From Stratiolaelaps scimitus (lineage: Eukaryota > Arthropoda > Arachnida > Mesostigmata > Laelapidae), in NCBI GenBank assembly GCA_019614645.1, contig JABWDB010000008.1, positions 2,046,001 to 2,110,000 of the forward strand: 64,000 nt of DNA, given 5' to 3'. The position numbers and the translations under genes were made by a program. How positions within the stretch are numbered: position 1 is the first letter of the stretch; each line of letters begins with the position of its first letter. A model generated the notes under the pieces. The model was not told the DNA's origin. It saw nothing but the letters and a program-made list of their open reading frames with translations, and did no database searches. Shown here piece by piece: positions 54,781 through 64,000 of this stretch.

Positions 54781-56038
54781 CGATACAGAGATTCGGCGAA
54801 TGACAGGGCGTCACGGATGCACCGATCGGTGATAGTAGTGATGATTCGGCTTACCAACGCGTGCACCGCTACCGCCGTTCGTCCGTCCGTCGTGCCGGCT
54901 GAGACTTGTGCTGCTGCTGCTGTGGTCGCCCACAGGGCTGCAGCTCGTGGCGGGCGCTCATATACAGGCACAATCACTATCGTGATGCTCAAATGCGTGT
55001 GATGCCTTCATGGTCATGGTTATTACCATTTAGTCGGCGTAGTAATGCCGCAGTTGTATAGTAGTGGCTGTCGGTAGTCGTCCTCGTAGTAGTCGAAGCA
55101 GGGAGGGACGTTGTTGCTCGTCCAGGTGGCGAGTGGACTGAACAACGACAAGCGGCGATGACAACGAAACCTGGAACCTCATGAAACCGAACGGCCTCTG
55201 CTGGTGAGCCGCTCCTGTTGCTGCAGCCGTCGTCGTCGTCGTCATCATCACTGCCGCATGCTCCTGTACTCACTGATGACCGCCACTACGTCCGCACTGA
55301 TCTTCGAAGTCGAACAAGAGAAATGGTGAATGGGATAGATTCAGATTCGGTTGGGCCCTCATTGGTGATATTGGGACAGCAAGAAGAATTAACAACAGCT
55401 TTGCTTCCGTGCTGCGGGCACGCAGGCTGCATCTGGGGTGTATAATACAGACATACATACTATATATATTATATATATATATGGTAGTAGCTGTATGACA
55501 CTACCAGCGTGAGTAATGGCAATGCCAACAACTGCTCTCGTTGTAGCCTTGCAGCCATTGCTTCTCATTGCCGCTATCTAATTGACCAGTTGGCTGTGGG
55601 CCCCATGGTCCAACTGATGATACATAGGCCTTCAGACAGATCTGCCATAGATCTGCCTAGCAACTGTGGCAACGTGTGGACGCGGTACACGACGCACGTT
55701 CGCAGTTGACGCGTGCGTGTGCTCTCTGCATGTGGCTGCATTGCTCAATAGAGTGAACGGAGGTAGAAGGGTAGATAGATGGATAGGAATAGAGACGATG
55801 AGAAGCATGGAGAGGTAGAGAGAACGCGAGAGAGAAAGACACGGTCAGAAAGCTTGCAGTAACTAACACCAGAGGCAAAGACTGGGCAATGAAGGCTAGT
55901 GGAGGACAACCGACTGGCCAGGCCGTTCGTTTGTCTGCTGAGGTAACGGACTGCGGCGTCCCTTGTGCCAGACTCGCCTATGCAGATATAGTGGCTGGAG
56001 CGTAGATAGGAGTTCGGAGGTTTGTCGGATAGGTAATA
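54781..56038. other. Non-coding or 5'-flanking stretch
   Basis: Contents are GTC triplets (55229-55245) and a TA array (55461-55482). No frame is supported. If the exon at 56039 is a first coding exon, its promoter and 5' untranslated region lie here. Confidence 0.45.
55461..55482. repeat. Imperfect (TA)n microsatellite
   Basis: TA units with one ATTA interruption. Confidence 0.85.
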
Positions 56039-56133
56039 ATGGGAGATGAGACTGAGACAGGCCGAGCAGAGAAGGAGAAACAACTGCGTAACGCCATTGC
56101 AAAATTGTCTGAACGTGATCTTCATTATTGCAG
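56039..56133 (+). CDS. Candidate first coding exon ending at consensus donor
   Basis: An ATG with A at -3 and G at +4, with an in-frame TAG seven bases upstream, opens 31 codons plus two bases ending at TTGCAG|GTGAGT, a full-consensus donor. The peptide is highly charged and helix-like (MGDETETGRAEKEKQLRNAI continuing with AKLSERDLHYC), rich in Glu, Lys, Arg and Ala with no simple repeat. Upstream TAG|GTAATA could alternatively be an acceptor, making it an internal exon. No partner exon in phase was found with confidence downstream, so the rest may lie beyond the window or in small exons. The gene is not recognised. Confidence 0.36.
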
Positions 56134-56218
56134 GTGAGTGAGCTGCTTCTGCTGTAGTCGCTGGGCGTGTGGACGCCGGACGACGAGCACACCGAACCCG
56201 AGCACTCGGACAACGTGA

Positions 56219-56238
56219 TCCGGCCGGCCGGCCGGCCA
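56219..56238. repeat. (CCGG)n tetranucleotide repeat
   Basis: Four to five self-complementary CGGC/CCGG units. Confidence 0.9.
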
Positions 56239-56793
56239 GCCGCTCGGTTCGTTCAGTACAGCAAACCACGGACTCTGATACAGCTTTGCCAGGAATGAAA
56301 GGGGAGAGAGAGAGATAGGCAAGTAGGCACGAAAGAACCAGAGGGCGAGCGATCCGGAGTTTTTGGACGTGAACCCCGAACGAAACCCAGTAGTGGGCCG
56401 GCTACCAGCGTTTTGACCGACGTAGTATCACTACTGGCCGCTAGCTGTTTGGCTCCGCCCAGAGCCTCAACTCTGGGAGGGGTGAACCCTCTGAGGGACG
56501 AGGACGACGGATGTCCAGGGAAGGAAAAGTGGACGTGTTGTCCTTCGTTACCTTCGTCGGTCTGCTGCTGGGACTTTGCTTGCTCTACTTCGGCTTTCTT
56601 TCTTTCGTAGCCATTTAATAAACTAGAATTTTGCCATTGTGCCACTGGATCATAGTAGCACATACGAGGTTCGTATATAATACAACAGCCACATATATCA
56701 CGATTATAGCTACTGTATAGTAGAAATATGTAGCGCTTGTCGATTACCGTTTCATCGTTGAAAATAGGAAAGTATAATATAACAATATGCCAA

Positions 56794-56808
56794 TAATCCA
56801 GGAGTACC

Positions 56809-56844
<36 letters not shown>

Positions 56845-56857
56845 TACGCCTGGATTA
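56794..56857. repeat. 16-bp inverted repeat flanking a (TA)n array
   Basis: TAATCCAGGAGTACCT at 56794-56809 and its reverse complement with one mismatch at 56842-56857 enclose about 32 bases of TA repeat. The whole unit can fold into one long hairpin. Confidence 0.85.
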
Positions 56858-56858
56858 G

Positions 56859-56875
56859 TATATATATATATATAT
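56859..56875. repeat. (TA)n microsatellite
   Basis: Eight TA units right after the inverted-repeat unit. Confidence 0.9.
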
Positions 56876-57853
56876 ACGTGCGTGTGTTTGTTATACAGAT
56901 GGTCGACGATGAATGGACTATTACGCCGGAGATATCTCGGCGATCGCGATGTGTACTTACTTCTATGCGTCTATCGCGTCAGAGTAACCTTGACGCAAAC
57001 ACACACATGCGATGAAATGTAGTCAAATTCTAAACGAAATCCAGCACTCGAGGTGTGTACTTATGATACAACGGCAGAATTCGATAGTAGTGCGAACAGA
57101 CACGTATACTGACGGCCCAATATAGCCAAAACCACCGCATTGTAGCGGCGGAGGTGGCGGGACGGAGACGATTGCATTGACAGAGATTTCCACTCGACAG
57201 CTCCACCCAGTGGAGTTCTCCGCATTTGCAGTTGGTCCGAGAGTTCAGTCCACAGCTACTCGGCAACTCGTCTATCTTCGTGTGTGATGAGGCACAATAG
57301 AGATTCACGTGCTCGCGACATTCACGTCAATACTCATCAATTTAATCAAATCAGACTGGTGAGGCCAGGGATTAGTAGAACTGAATTCTAACCTAACATC
57401 ATAAACGGTTAAACCGCTGACGCGTTTCTCGCCGCTGCCATTCTCATCCCACAAAGCATTGCCTAGCTAGCCAAGTAGGATCTCCAGTGAGACGGGTTTT
57501 TTTTCGGACGGATTTTCTTCGTAAGTGTCGACATGGGTTATCGGCCACGGCTGAGAAGGGACGCACAAAGATCGAGTGTATGTAACAGAAGCATAACGGT
57601 GGCACGAACGAATTCTATCGAGGGCAACACCACAACAGATGACAGACAAGCTAGGAACGAAGCTATTGTGGGATTCTAAGGGCAGAACAAACGGCGGATA
57701 CAAGGGCACACAGGGAACACCATAGCTGCTCTAAGGCGAACAGATCGACGCTTTGTATTATACAATTCGAATTAGAAGTCTAAACGAAACATGAGATGAG
57801 TGCTTAGCGCTGTGGCCGCCAACATAAGGCCTGCGGACACCAACAATGAATAG

Positions 57854-58258
57854 ACATACGACAATAATAAAGACAACGTTAGCGGTGTACCCATGATCAT
57901 CGTCGCTCTAGCAGAAATACTAGACACCAGCAGCAGCAGCAGCAGTGGCGACGGCGGGAGGGAATTTGGGGCGACTGCATCAGGATGTCCCTCAGCCGAG
58001 GAGATCTCACACAGACAAACACGCAGCAAGCGTTTCCCACACAAGCGGCGGACCCGCCATCAGGCCGCTTTCCTGAACGAGGCGACCTGCGATGGAAGCA
58101 GTAGCAGCAGCAGCAGCTGCCACCGCCGATGCCAGTCATGGTGGAGGGATGCATTGGTGTGCTCATTACCCGCATCGGATAGAATCGCTCGCGCCGTGCC
58201 CACCAGCGACACTGGCTGGCTGTGTGCTCGCACCGTTCGGCCAGGTCGCGACAAATAA
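57854..58258 (+). CDS. Candidate exon/ORF, Ser-run and basic region, 134 codons
   Basis: The frame is open from after a TAG at 57851-57853 to a TAA at 58256-58258, with the first ATG at 57893 (121 residues). It encodes an aliphatic start (MIIVALAEILD), a Ser run (AGC repeats), DGGREFGATASGCPSAEEI and a basic segment (KRFPHKRRTRH). A second Ser run and a Cys/Trp-containing end follow. Two separate CAG repeats fall in the same frame and both read as serine, and first positions favour G and A, which supports coding. The layout suggests a disordered, possibly nuclear-localised protein. That is inference. No family is recognised. A minus-strand frame overlaps. Confidence 0.4.
   Translation, partial: TYDNNKDNVSGVPMIIVALAEILDTSSSSSSGDGGREFGATASGCPSAEEISHRQTRSKRFPHKRRTRHQAAFLNEATCDGSSSSSSSCHRRCQSWWRDALVCSLPASDRIARAVPTSDTGWLCARTVRPGRDK
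57930..57946. repeat. (CAG)n tract
   Basis: Five to six CAG units, read as Ser in the candidate frame. Confidence 0.9.
58099..58116. repeat. (GCA)n tract
   Basis: Five to six GCA units, read as Ser in the candidate frame. Confidence 0.9.
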
Positions 58259-60000
58259 CAGAGAAACACAGCCAGAAAGAGAGAGAGAGAGAGAGAAAGG
58301 GTCGGCGCCCACGACCCTGGCAGAGGACGATCGCTCCTCCGGCTGGAGGTTGCCATCCTCGAAGACGACGGTAAGTTGCTTCTCAACGCTTGCTTCTACG
58401 GGTATCAGCTTATGCATGACTGGTTATGTGTGCAAAACGCCACACACCGCAGTCTTTTTCCATGTATTATAAGTCTTCCTCGACCTACATACCTAGTCAG
58501 CGCACGTTACCTCGTCGAACTTCGACAATATCCTGTTAAGCAGCTCCAGAAGCAGACCCAGATGAGGAGTGGACCAAAAGCGTCATTGCGGTAGATGAAC
58601 ATGAAATCGTTAACCAATGCTGATAACACGAGCACAGCTGATATCGCCAGCCGGCCAGAGGGCGAATCGAATTGAGCGCATAGAATATCGCTTTGAATTC
58701 GCTTTGGGCAACTTTCGACGCCAAGTCGATAGTATACGTTTGAGATGCTTACAGAGTGTAAAATAAGCAAGGTCCATTGGATTTACATTAGACTAGAGTT
58801 TGTAGTTTGTACTTTGGAAGCAGTATACTCGTAAGTAGAACTAGCAGCAGAAACAACGGTAGTGGTGGTAACATCAAGGAAAATCCATAGATGGGAGCCA
58901 TTTCCCCGATAGGAATCAATCGGCTGACATTTTCATTGCCTATTTGATGTTATTATCTTTTCTACAATAATAATGTGGCGTTGCTGGCCGCTTCATTCGA
59001 CCGCTAGCATTCAACGCTATCGGAACGCATTCAAATACTGGTGCGCTGACACCTATGTCCTGTGTCGATGAGGAGCGGCTACATTAAAGTGGGGCGAGTT
59101 ATCAGCGGTCGATACGACGGCTTGCTTCCCGACCGACGCCGGGTCTCCCCCGACCCTCGCAGGGCTGGAGCACCAGAAGGGAGGACCTTGGCACTTTGAG
59201 GCGGGATCGGACTGCGGATAGGGTCGTTGCATCATTGGAATTCTCTTCATGAGGTTGTCGAAGAACTGTCCGCGTTTCAACGCAGCTATCCCCGACAGTA
59301 CTTCCCACTTGCTATAGCGTTGACTCTAATGAAGTCTCTATGCATGCGCTGCTTCTATTACGGTTCGTAGTGTGCTTCGTCTCGCCGGGTGTATATATGT
59401 ATATGAGCATACCCCACAGCAATTGCTGGCTTCGCTCTCGCTATCCTGCATTTTCCTGCGGCTGATCCTCTCGGGTTTCTGCCGGCACGCGATTCGAACT
59501 GGCCCTCCATGAGGCCGTCCATGTGCAGCTCTCTGCCCCGTCCTGCTTCCGTTCTTGGGAAAGAGCAGCTCGCTGCCAGGCCCCGTCATGCGAATATGAA
59601 AGAGAAAAAAAAACAACGAGAACGACAACGAGAGAAAAAAAAGGCGTCGACGATACCAAGACCAAGCTTCCATCTATCTTGGCAAAGACTTCGTTGGGAG
59701 AGCAGTAAGAGAAGATAGCGGCTGTCGGCTGTTGACCACGGGAAAACTGGCCGAGCTATCCAAGATGGACAAACCACGAGAGCACATAATATACAATATC
59801 ATATGATAGCTGACGCCTGGCTTCAGTCAATCTCGGCAGTCGTTGGCGTCATATCAGACGTACGCACGTCAGCCTCCCATTCCCCCAGTTATGCCTATAG
59901 TGTGCTCTTGCTTCTTAGGCAGTAGTCCTTTCCAACGTTCTAGCTTGTGCAGTGCTTCGTTTTTCTCTGTCCTCTAGGATCTCGAAGGAATCCTTACCTT
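58259..60000. other. Non-coding stretch
   Basis: Contents are a GA array (58276-58298), a GACG|GTAAGT donor-like site at 58369-58370 with an Arg/Lys-rich short frame before it, and A-runs at 59605 and 59635. No frame is convincing. A strong pyrimidine tract ends TCCTCTAG at 59979, but the following frames close within a few codons. Confidence 0.45.
58276..58298. repeat. (GA)n microsatellite
   Basis: About eleven GA units. Confidence 0.9.
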
Positions 60001-60540
60001 AGGCTTCGGCCAGGGATTCCTTTATGTCGTATAGCTGTTAGACATTCTTAAGGTTCTAATCATGGACAGAATTTTCACCCCCTTGCTCAATCCTGGTCAT
60101 AACCTATTTTTGCCAGGCATGCCAACGAACACACACCCACACGCAGACAGACAACACCCCTCAACACTGTTCGTCAAATGACTTCGCAGGTCACCCTCAC
60201 CGAAGCTCCTCTATCATCACATATCGGAGCACAGATTATCGCTCACCTCTTTTTTATATGTCTACCCTGTCGGATGCCCTGGCTGTGTCGCGAGCGTTTC
60301 CCCGCTCATGGTATACGCTGCCGTCTCTATTCCCTTATGAGCTAGTCTTTCATATATTGGGACCTCTTTCCTTATCTATCCACATTTTAGCGCTGCATTT
60401 TTCTAGGTCTCATCGACAATTCCTTATTCTCATAGTTCCCTCCTTCGTTAAGCTCGGTCGCGCGGTGCCTTATAGGCCCTGCAACCTATCTGGGGCCGGT
60501 TACGTCGCTGTGAGAGATGAACTTCATATTCTAATAACTT

Positions 60541-60860
60541 ATTAGTCGGCAGCCATTCTTCACCTACCAACTATATTGGAATGACGAAGTGCTTCGCAAG
60601 CTATCAATGACTTTGCACTTTCGTTCTGTGGCTGAGGGTCCTGCAGCCGATTCTCCGACCAGACATTTCTTGGTACTTATTCGTATGACCGCATTACTAC
60701 AAGGTGCCCACGATCTGGAACATGCCTAGAACTCATTGCCCGAGGTTATCTCTCGAGTCATCTAATTCTTTCTCTGTCACTGCCTCTGCTTCATCCACGC
60801 TACTGCGAACGAGATTGTCGTTGCGCATATACTCGAGTGACGTGCTTACCAGCAACTTTA
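60541..60860 (+). mobile_element. Possible decayed LINE reverse-transcriptase 3' end
   Basis: In the plus-strand frame through 60701-60780 the translation reads YYKVPTIWNMPRTHCPRLSL and then ESSNSF. This resembles the motif near the C-terminus of many non-LTR retrotransposon proteins: a basic residue, then IWN or LWN, then a Leu-Pro pair, then SLxxF. Upstream and downstream frames are broken by stops and would need frameshifts. The surrounding 60-62.5 kb lacks microsatellites, unlike the rest of the window. The resemblance is short and could be chance. Confidence 0.2.
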
Positions 60861-62223
60861 ACGATGTCTAGCGATACACGTTTCTGAGACACTATGTATA
60901 GCTTATCTACAACCTAACCTAGTAAGCATGGACACTTATCACTGTTTAGCTATTGTGCCTATTATACCAGTTATTACCGGCATTACCTGCCCGATGAGCT
61001 AAGCCGTAGCGCGATTCTAGGCTACCTTCTGGGGCGGTCCTGGGTCCAGAACGCCTCGCGGCACCATTCTCAGAACGAAATAAATGAACAGGCAACCCGC
61101 ATCTACCTCGTAGAATGGGCAAATAATGATCAGGTAGTCAGTCAACGTTAGGTCAGTAAACTGCTCTAACCACACGCCCATAGTCTACGTGACCCTTCAT
61201 GCCATGAGTGTCTTATCCTGCACAGGCCCAGCTGTGCGTATCGTGGTCAGCATTATCGCCGGCCGTTCCTCCTGTTACAATACAACTGCGCAAAACACAC
61301 GACAATCTAACCGTGTGAATCGCCTAATTATCGCTGTGAAACGGATTAGGCCCCTTTCGAGCTTTCTTCAGCGAGCGCGGTTCGCTGTGGCGCGCCACCG
61401 CGATAAACAGTTGAGATTAATTAATTGGCGGGGCAGATCGGTCGGTGGAGACTACCACTGCTGTTGCTGTGACAGTGGTCAGCGGTGGGTGACTCCGACC
61501 GCTTCACCAGTCACCTCTGCCAACGCGTAGCTCTCGGTCTTTCTTCTATTGCATTTAATACGTTTCGCTTGAGACTACGTTTCCGCTACTTTCCAGCCGA
61601 TATAGTGAGTGTACTGCTGCGTTCGTCCACACACACACAGCCCGGCCTCAGCCACTGCTGTATGGGCCTCGCTGTCGGTGTATTGAAGCTGTTGTAACCG
61701 CGTACCGAGGTAGGGTCGTCCGCCGACTGAGCCACGCATCGACGGAGGCGATTGTATTAATGGCATTCTTGCAGCCGTAAAGCCCGAAGGCACTAGCCAT
61801 CTTGCGCAATTGCACATGAGCAAGATTGCCCATGAGCTGCAGTACGTAAACGGCAGGGTGTAGCCAAATGCTGCTGGCTGCTGCGTCCCCTCGTGCATTT
61901 CTGCTATTGAGAAAAGGCGGTTGCAGGGAATTCTTGCCTTGTGCTTGACACCTACCGATAGGCTCGTCGCTTCCGAGTCACTCAGTGTTCTCGCTTGCCA
62001 AAGTGGTACAACCCTTCTGATTTAACTAATCGCCTCCGGGGTCACGCATCATGTATATACCACTGTCTAAGTTGTGCGAGCAGCACAGGAACATGTTGCA
62101 GCGCTATAGGTCAGGTGGTTACCTAATCACACCATGTACAAGGACCCATGCAAACGTAACACGAGATCTCCTTTATTCAAGTGATTTTATGATTAACTAC
62201 CTTTACTAATATTAATGTTGTTT
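60860..62223. other. Microsatellite-poor stretch, no supported gene
   Basis: No simple repeat longer than a few units and no convincing frame. ORF 61189-61530 has no coding bias. Sequence texture differs from the flanks, compatible with old transposon-derived DNA. Confidence 0.4.
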
Positions 62224-62460
62224 CTAATGATTTAAAATCTTCTTTGCGTATACTGGGCTGACTCTCAGCCAACATTGAACGTCCACGGTACAACTGCTTC
62301 CGGCATTGCTCGCTTCATAAGACGGACAACCCCTTGAAAATGCAAATGTGCATTCGGTGGGGATCGAACCCCTACGTGTCTCCACAAATTTCTCTCTCGT
62401 TTTCATCAGGTCAGTTTCAGCAGAACTCAGTGAACGGGTATAGATGGCATTCATAGTCAT
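62224..62460 (-). other. Pol III B-box-like site inside a 78-codon frame
   Basis: On the minus strand GGGGTTCGATCCCC (62354-62367) fits the Pol III box B consensus GGTTCGANNCC and could form a short stem. No box A is found at the expected upstream spacing, so it is not a complete tRNA. The same strand has an ATG frame of 78 codons (62460-62224) with mixed composition ending YAKKILNH. It could be a retroposed, tRNA-derived repeat or a small ORF. Confidence 0.25.
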
Positions 62461-62710
62461 TCATTGTAGTTCTCACCGGGTGCTTCTGCAACGCTAGTCG
62501 ACACTAGCGACTGATTGTCCACGACGGGTCATTTCGGCCGTTGTAACATTGGAGTGCCACCAGCCGCGGTCCATCGAGTCCCCTGTGGCGCCATTTCTAG
62601 CTACTGAATAACGAACAACAGCTAACCTGTCTTTCGTTGGGGCTCAACGGCTTGCGCTTACTGCCAACAACAATATCTGCCACCTACCAACACGAGAGAA
62701 TGTGAATAGG

Positions 62711-62734
62711 ATGAGAGAGCGAGAGAGAGAGAGT
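62711..62734. repeat. (GA)n microsatellite
   Basis: About eleven GA units with one C interruption. Confidence 0.9.
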
Positions 62735-62956
62735 GGGTGCAGAAACACAATGATAGTGACAAAGAGATCTGCCGACCCGGGCGAACTGAGACTGAGCACC
62801 ATCTTGGTGGATTATCACCAGCGAACAGGGCCCACAGCCGGAGGCAGACTTCATTCAAAGGTTAAGCATCCAGAGACCGCCTCGCGCCATCATGTCTCGC
62901 GCACACCTTTCTGCCACACGCTGCCAGACGCTAGTCATCTGACAGCGGCACAAATG

Positions 62957-62979
62957 GAGAGAGAGAGAGAGAGAGAGAA
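62957..62979. repeat. (GA)n microsatellite
   Basis: Eleven GA units. Confidence 0.9.
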
Positions 62980-63041
62980 ATAGAGGAGGTGCTGGAGCAT
63001 TAGTTGAGCCGTAAGCCGTAGCACTACGCTTTCTGGCAGAT

Positions 63042-63078
63042 ACCACCACCACCACTACCACTACTACTACTACTACTA
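63042..63078. repeat. (CAC)n-(ACT)n triplet tract
   Basis: CAC units pass into ACT/TAC units. Confidence 0.9.
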
Positions 63079-63936
63079 ATGCTACCAATTAACTACTACT
63101 GCTGTTGGTAATGCTGTAGACAAGCTTCATCAAACTGCTGTTGGCGAGCAGTGCGATGCACCTGGTCTCCCCTGCGGCGCTCGCAACGTTTCTTGAGCAA
63201 TGCCAACACCGATCGGGGTCGTGGCAGCCGCGGCGGCGGCGGCGGCTGTCTTTGGCATCACATAGTCAACCATCGTCGTGCCGCGGCATTCAGCCGAGCT
63301 ATGGGCGCGTCGTCACTGCAGCCGTTGTCGCTATAGTTTCCACAGAGAGCAACGGACGGGACACAGCGCTGATGAGCACCAATGAGTGTTCATGCTCCCA
63401 AAGGAGATTCTACCAGACCCAGGTTCGGCTAGGACTTCCTGTCAACGGAACAACCACAACCACCACCACCATCAGCATCTTCATCATGATCATGATTATC
63501 ATCAACTACTACCACTATCATCAACATGAACAGCTACGGCCACTGCGGGCCACAATCAATAGTACTAGACACACAAGTGTCTAGCGCAAATGCTATACGG
63601 TGGTATGGCAAAGGCCAGATAGCCAGAAGCAGCAGCAGCAGCAGCGGGAATCAGCCGTCATCCTCAGATCGGTCCATCCGCGCAATGGCAGCTCGAGTCG
63701 TTACTCCTTCTCGTGCTCGGCGAGCAGACAGGCTATTCTTACACCTCATAGACCACCAGATATACATGTGCGTCCTAATGTGTACTGTGTAGCGTGAGAG
63801 AAAGAGAGAGGGGGCAGAACCCTCGAAGAATAGCCATAGGGCCATGAGTTAATAGCCGCCGACTGAACGGTTCCGGCGCTTGTTCCATCATTCTACTGCG
63901 GGCTGCGTTCTTCGTATGGGTGTGCAGTGCGGCTTT

Positions 63937-63939
<3 letters not shown>

Positions 63940-63970
<31 letters not shown>
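63940..63970. repeat. (TA)n microsatellite
   Basis: Fifteen TA units near the right edge. Confidence 0.95.
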
Positions 63971-63972
<2 letters not shown>

Positions 63973-64000
63973 TTCTATTATATAAGTATGTGTGTTTGTT

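Larger units (their letters stand above)
56134..57853. other. Non-coding or intronic stretch
   Basis: Contents are a CCGG run (56219-56238), a GA run (56303), and a TA array enclosed by an inverted repeat (56794-56857). The facing frames at 56253-56663 show no clear coding bias. 57.0-57.8 kb is free of microsatellites and of good frames. Confidence 0.45.
62461..64000. other. Microsatellite-rich right end
   Basis: Contents are three GA arrays (62711-62734, 62957-62979, 63796-63811), CAC/ACT triplets (63042-63078), CGG (63230-63245), CAC (63450-63471), GCA (63629-63643) and a terminal TA array. The frame at 63141-63584 is open but dominated by Thr/Ile and Tyr/His from ACC and ATC repeats. Confidence 0.5.

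Noticed and set aside
59957..59979. Very strong pyrimidine tract ending CTAG, possible splice acceptor for the 56133 donor
   Set aside because: In the phase required by that donor the frame stops after eight codons. No other evidence supports an exon.
63141..63584. 147-codon plus-strand ORF
   Set aside because: It is largely Thr/Ile/Met and Tyr/His repeats from ACC, ATC and TAC triplets. The non-repeat start is short and unrecognised.
1..64000. CRISPR arrays, prokaryotic operons, prophage or plasmid genes
   Set aside because: No regularly spaced unique-spacer repeats, ribosome-binding sites or compact gene rows. All repeats are eukaryote-type microsatellites.

Overview
The window reads as nuclear DNA from a multicellular eukaryote, most likely an invertebrate animal. 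There are no operons or prokaryotic signals. Composition is mixed, at about half G+C. Short-period microsatellites are extremely dense: (TA)n, (CT/GA)n, (CA/TG)n and CAG/CGG/GAC-type triplets. Long stretches show no coding signal. The possible arthropod (mite-like) affinity is only an impression. No protein family could be recognised with confidence, so every CDS below is a candidate reading frame or exon, not an identified gene. Candidates were judged from length without a stop, purine- or G-rich first codon positions, residue composition, start context, and splice-like AG/GT signals at the edges. In repeat-rich, GC-rich DNA such frames also arise by chance, so confidences are low to moderate.

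Layout. 0-4.1 kb: microsatellites with several mostly minus-strand candidate frames, one carrying a glutamine run. 4.1-9.7 kb: mainly non-coding, with a striking 24-bp perfect hairpin at 5745-5800. 9.7-10.5 kb: a compact block of overlapping good-looking plus-strand frames. 11.3-18.4 kb: scattered exon-like frames, the best being 17935-18362, an ATG-started frame ending at a CAG|GTAAAG donor. 18.4-22.5 kb: purine-tract-rich filler. 22.1-25.5 kb: a GC-rich, CpG-rich block with a 216-codon open frame and a G-quadruplex-type tract. 26.8-28.4 kb: AT-rich.

28.8-32.5 kb is a cluster of short exon-like frames bounded by splice-compatible signals, beside a 27-nt exact-looking 5' piece of tRNA-Leu at 29.13 kb. 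35.9-39.4 kb: three more compact frames, one membrane-spanning and one starting with poly-alanine. 45.4-46.0 kb: a good minus-strand frame. 46.9 kb: a second long perfect hairpin. 54.2-58.3 kb: a 197-codon ATG frame, a highly charged initiator-type exon ending at CAG|GTGAGT, and a serine-rich frame. 60-62.5 kb: almost free of microsatellites, with possible decayed retroelement sequence and a Pol III B-box-like site.

No link between these candidates into one gene can be demonstrated from the sequence alone. RNA evidence or homology searches would decide which are real.
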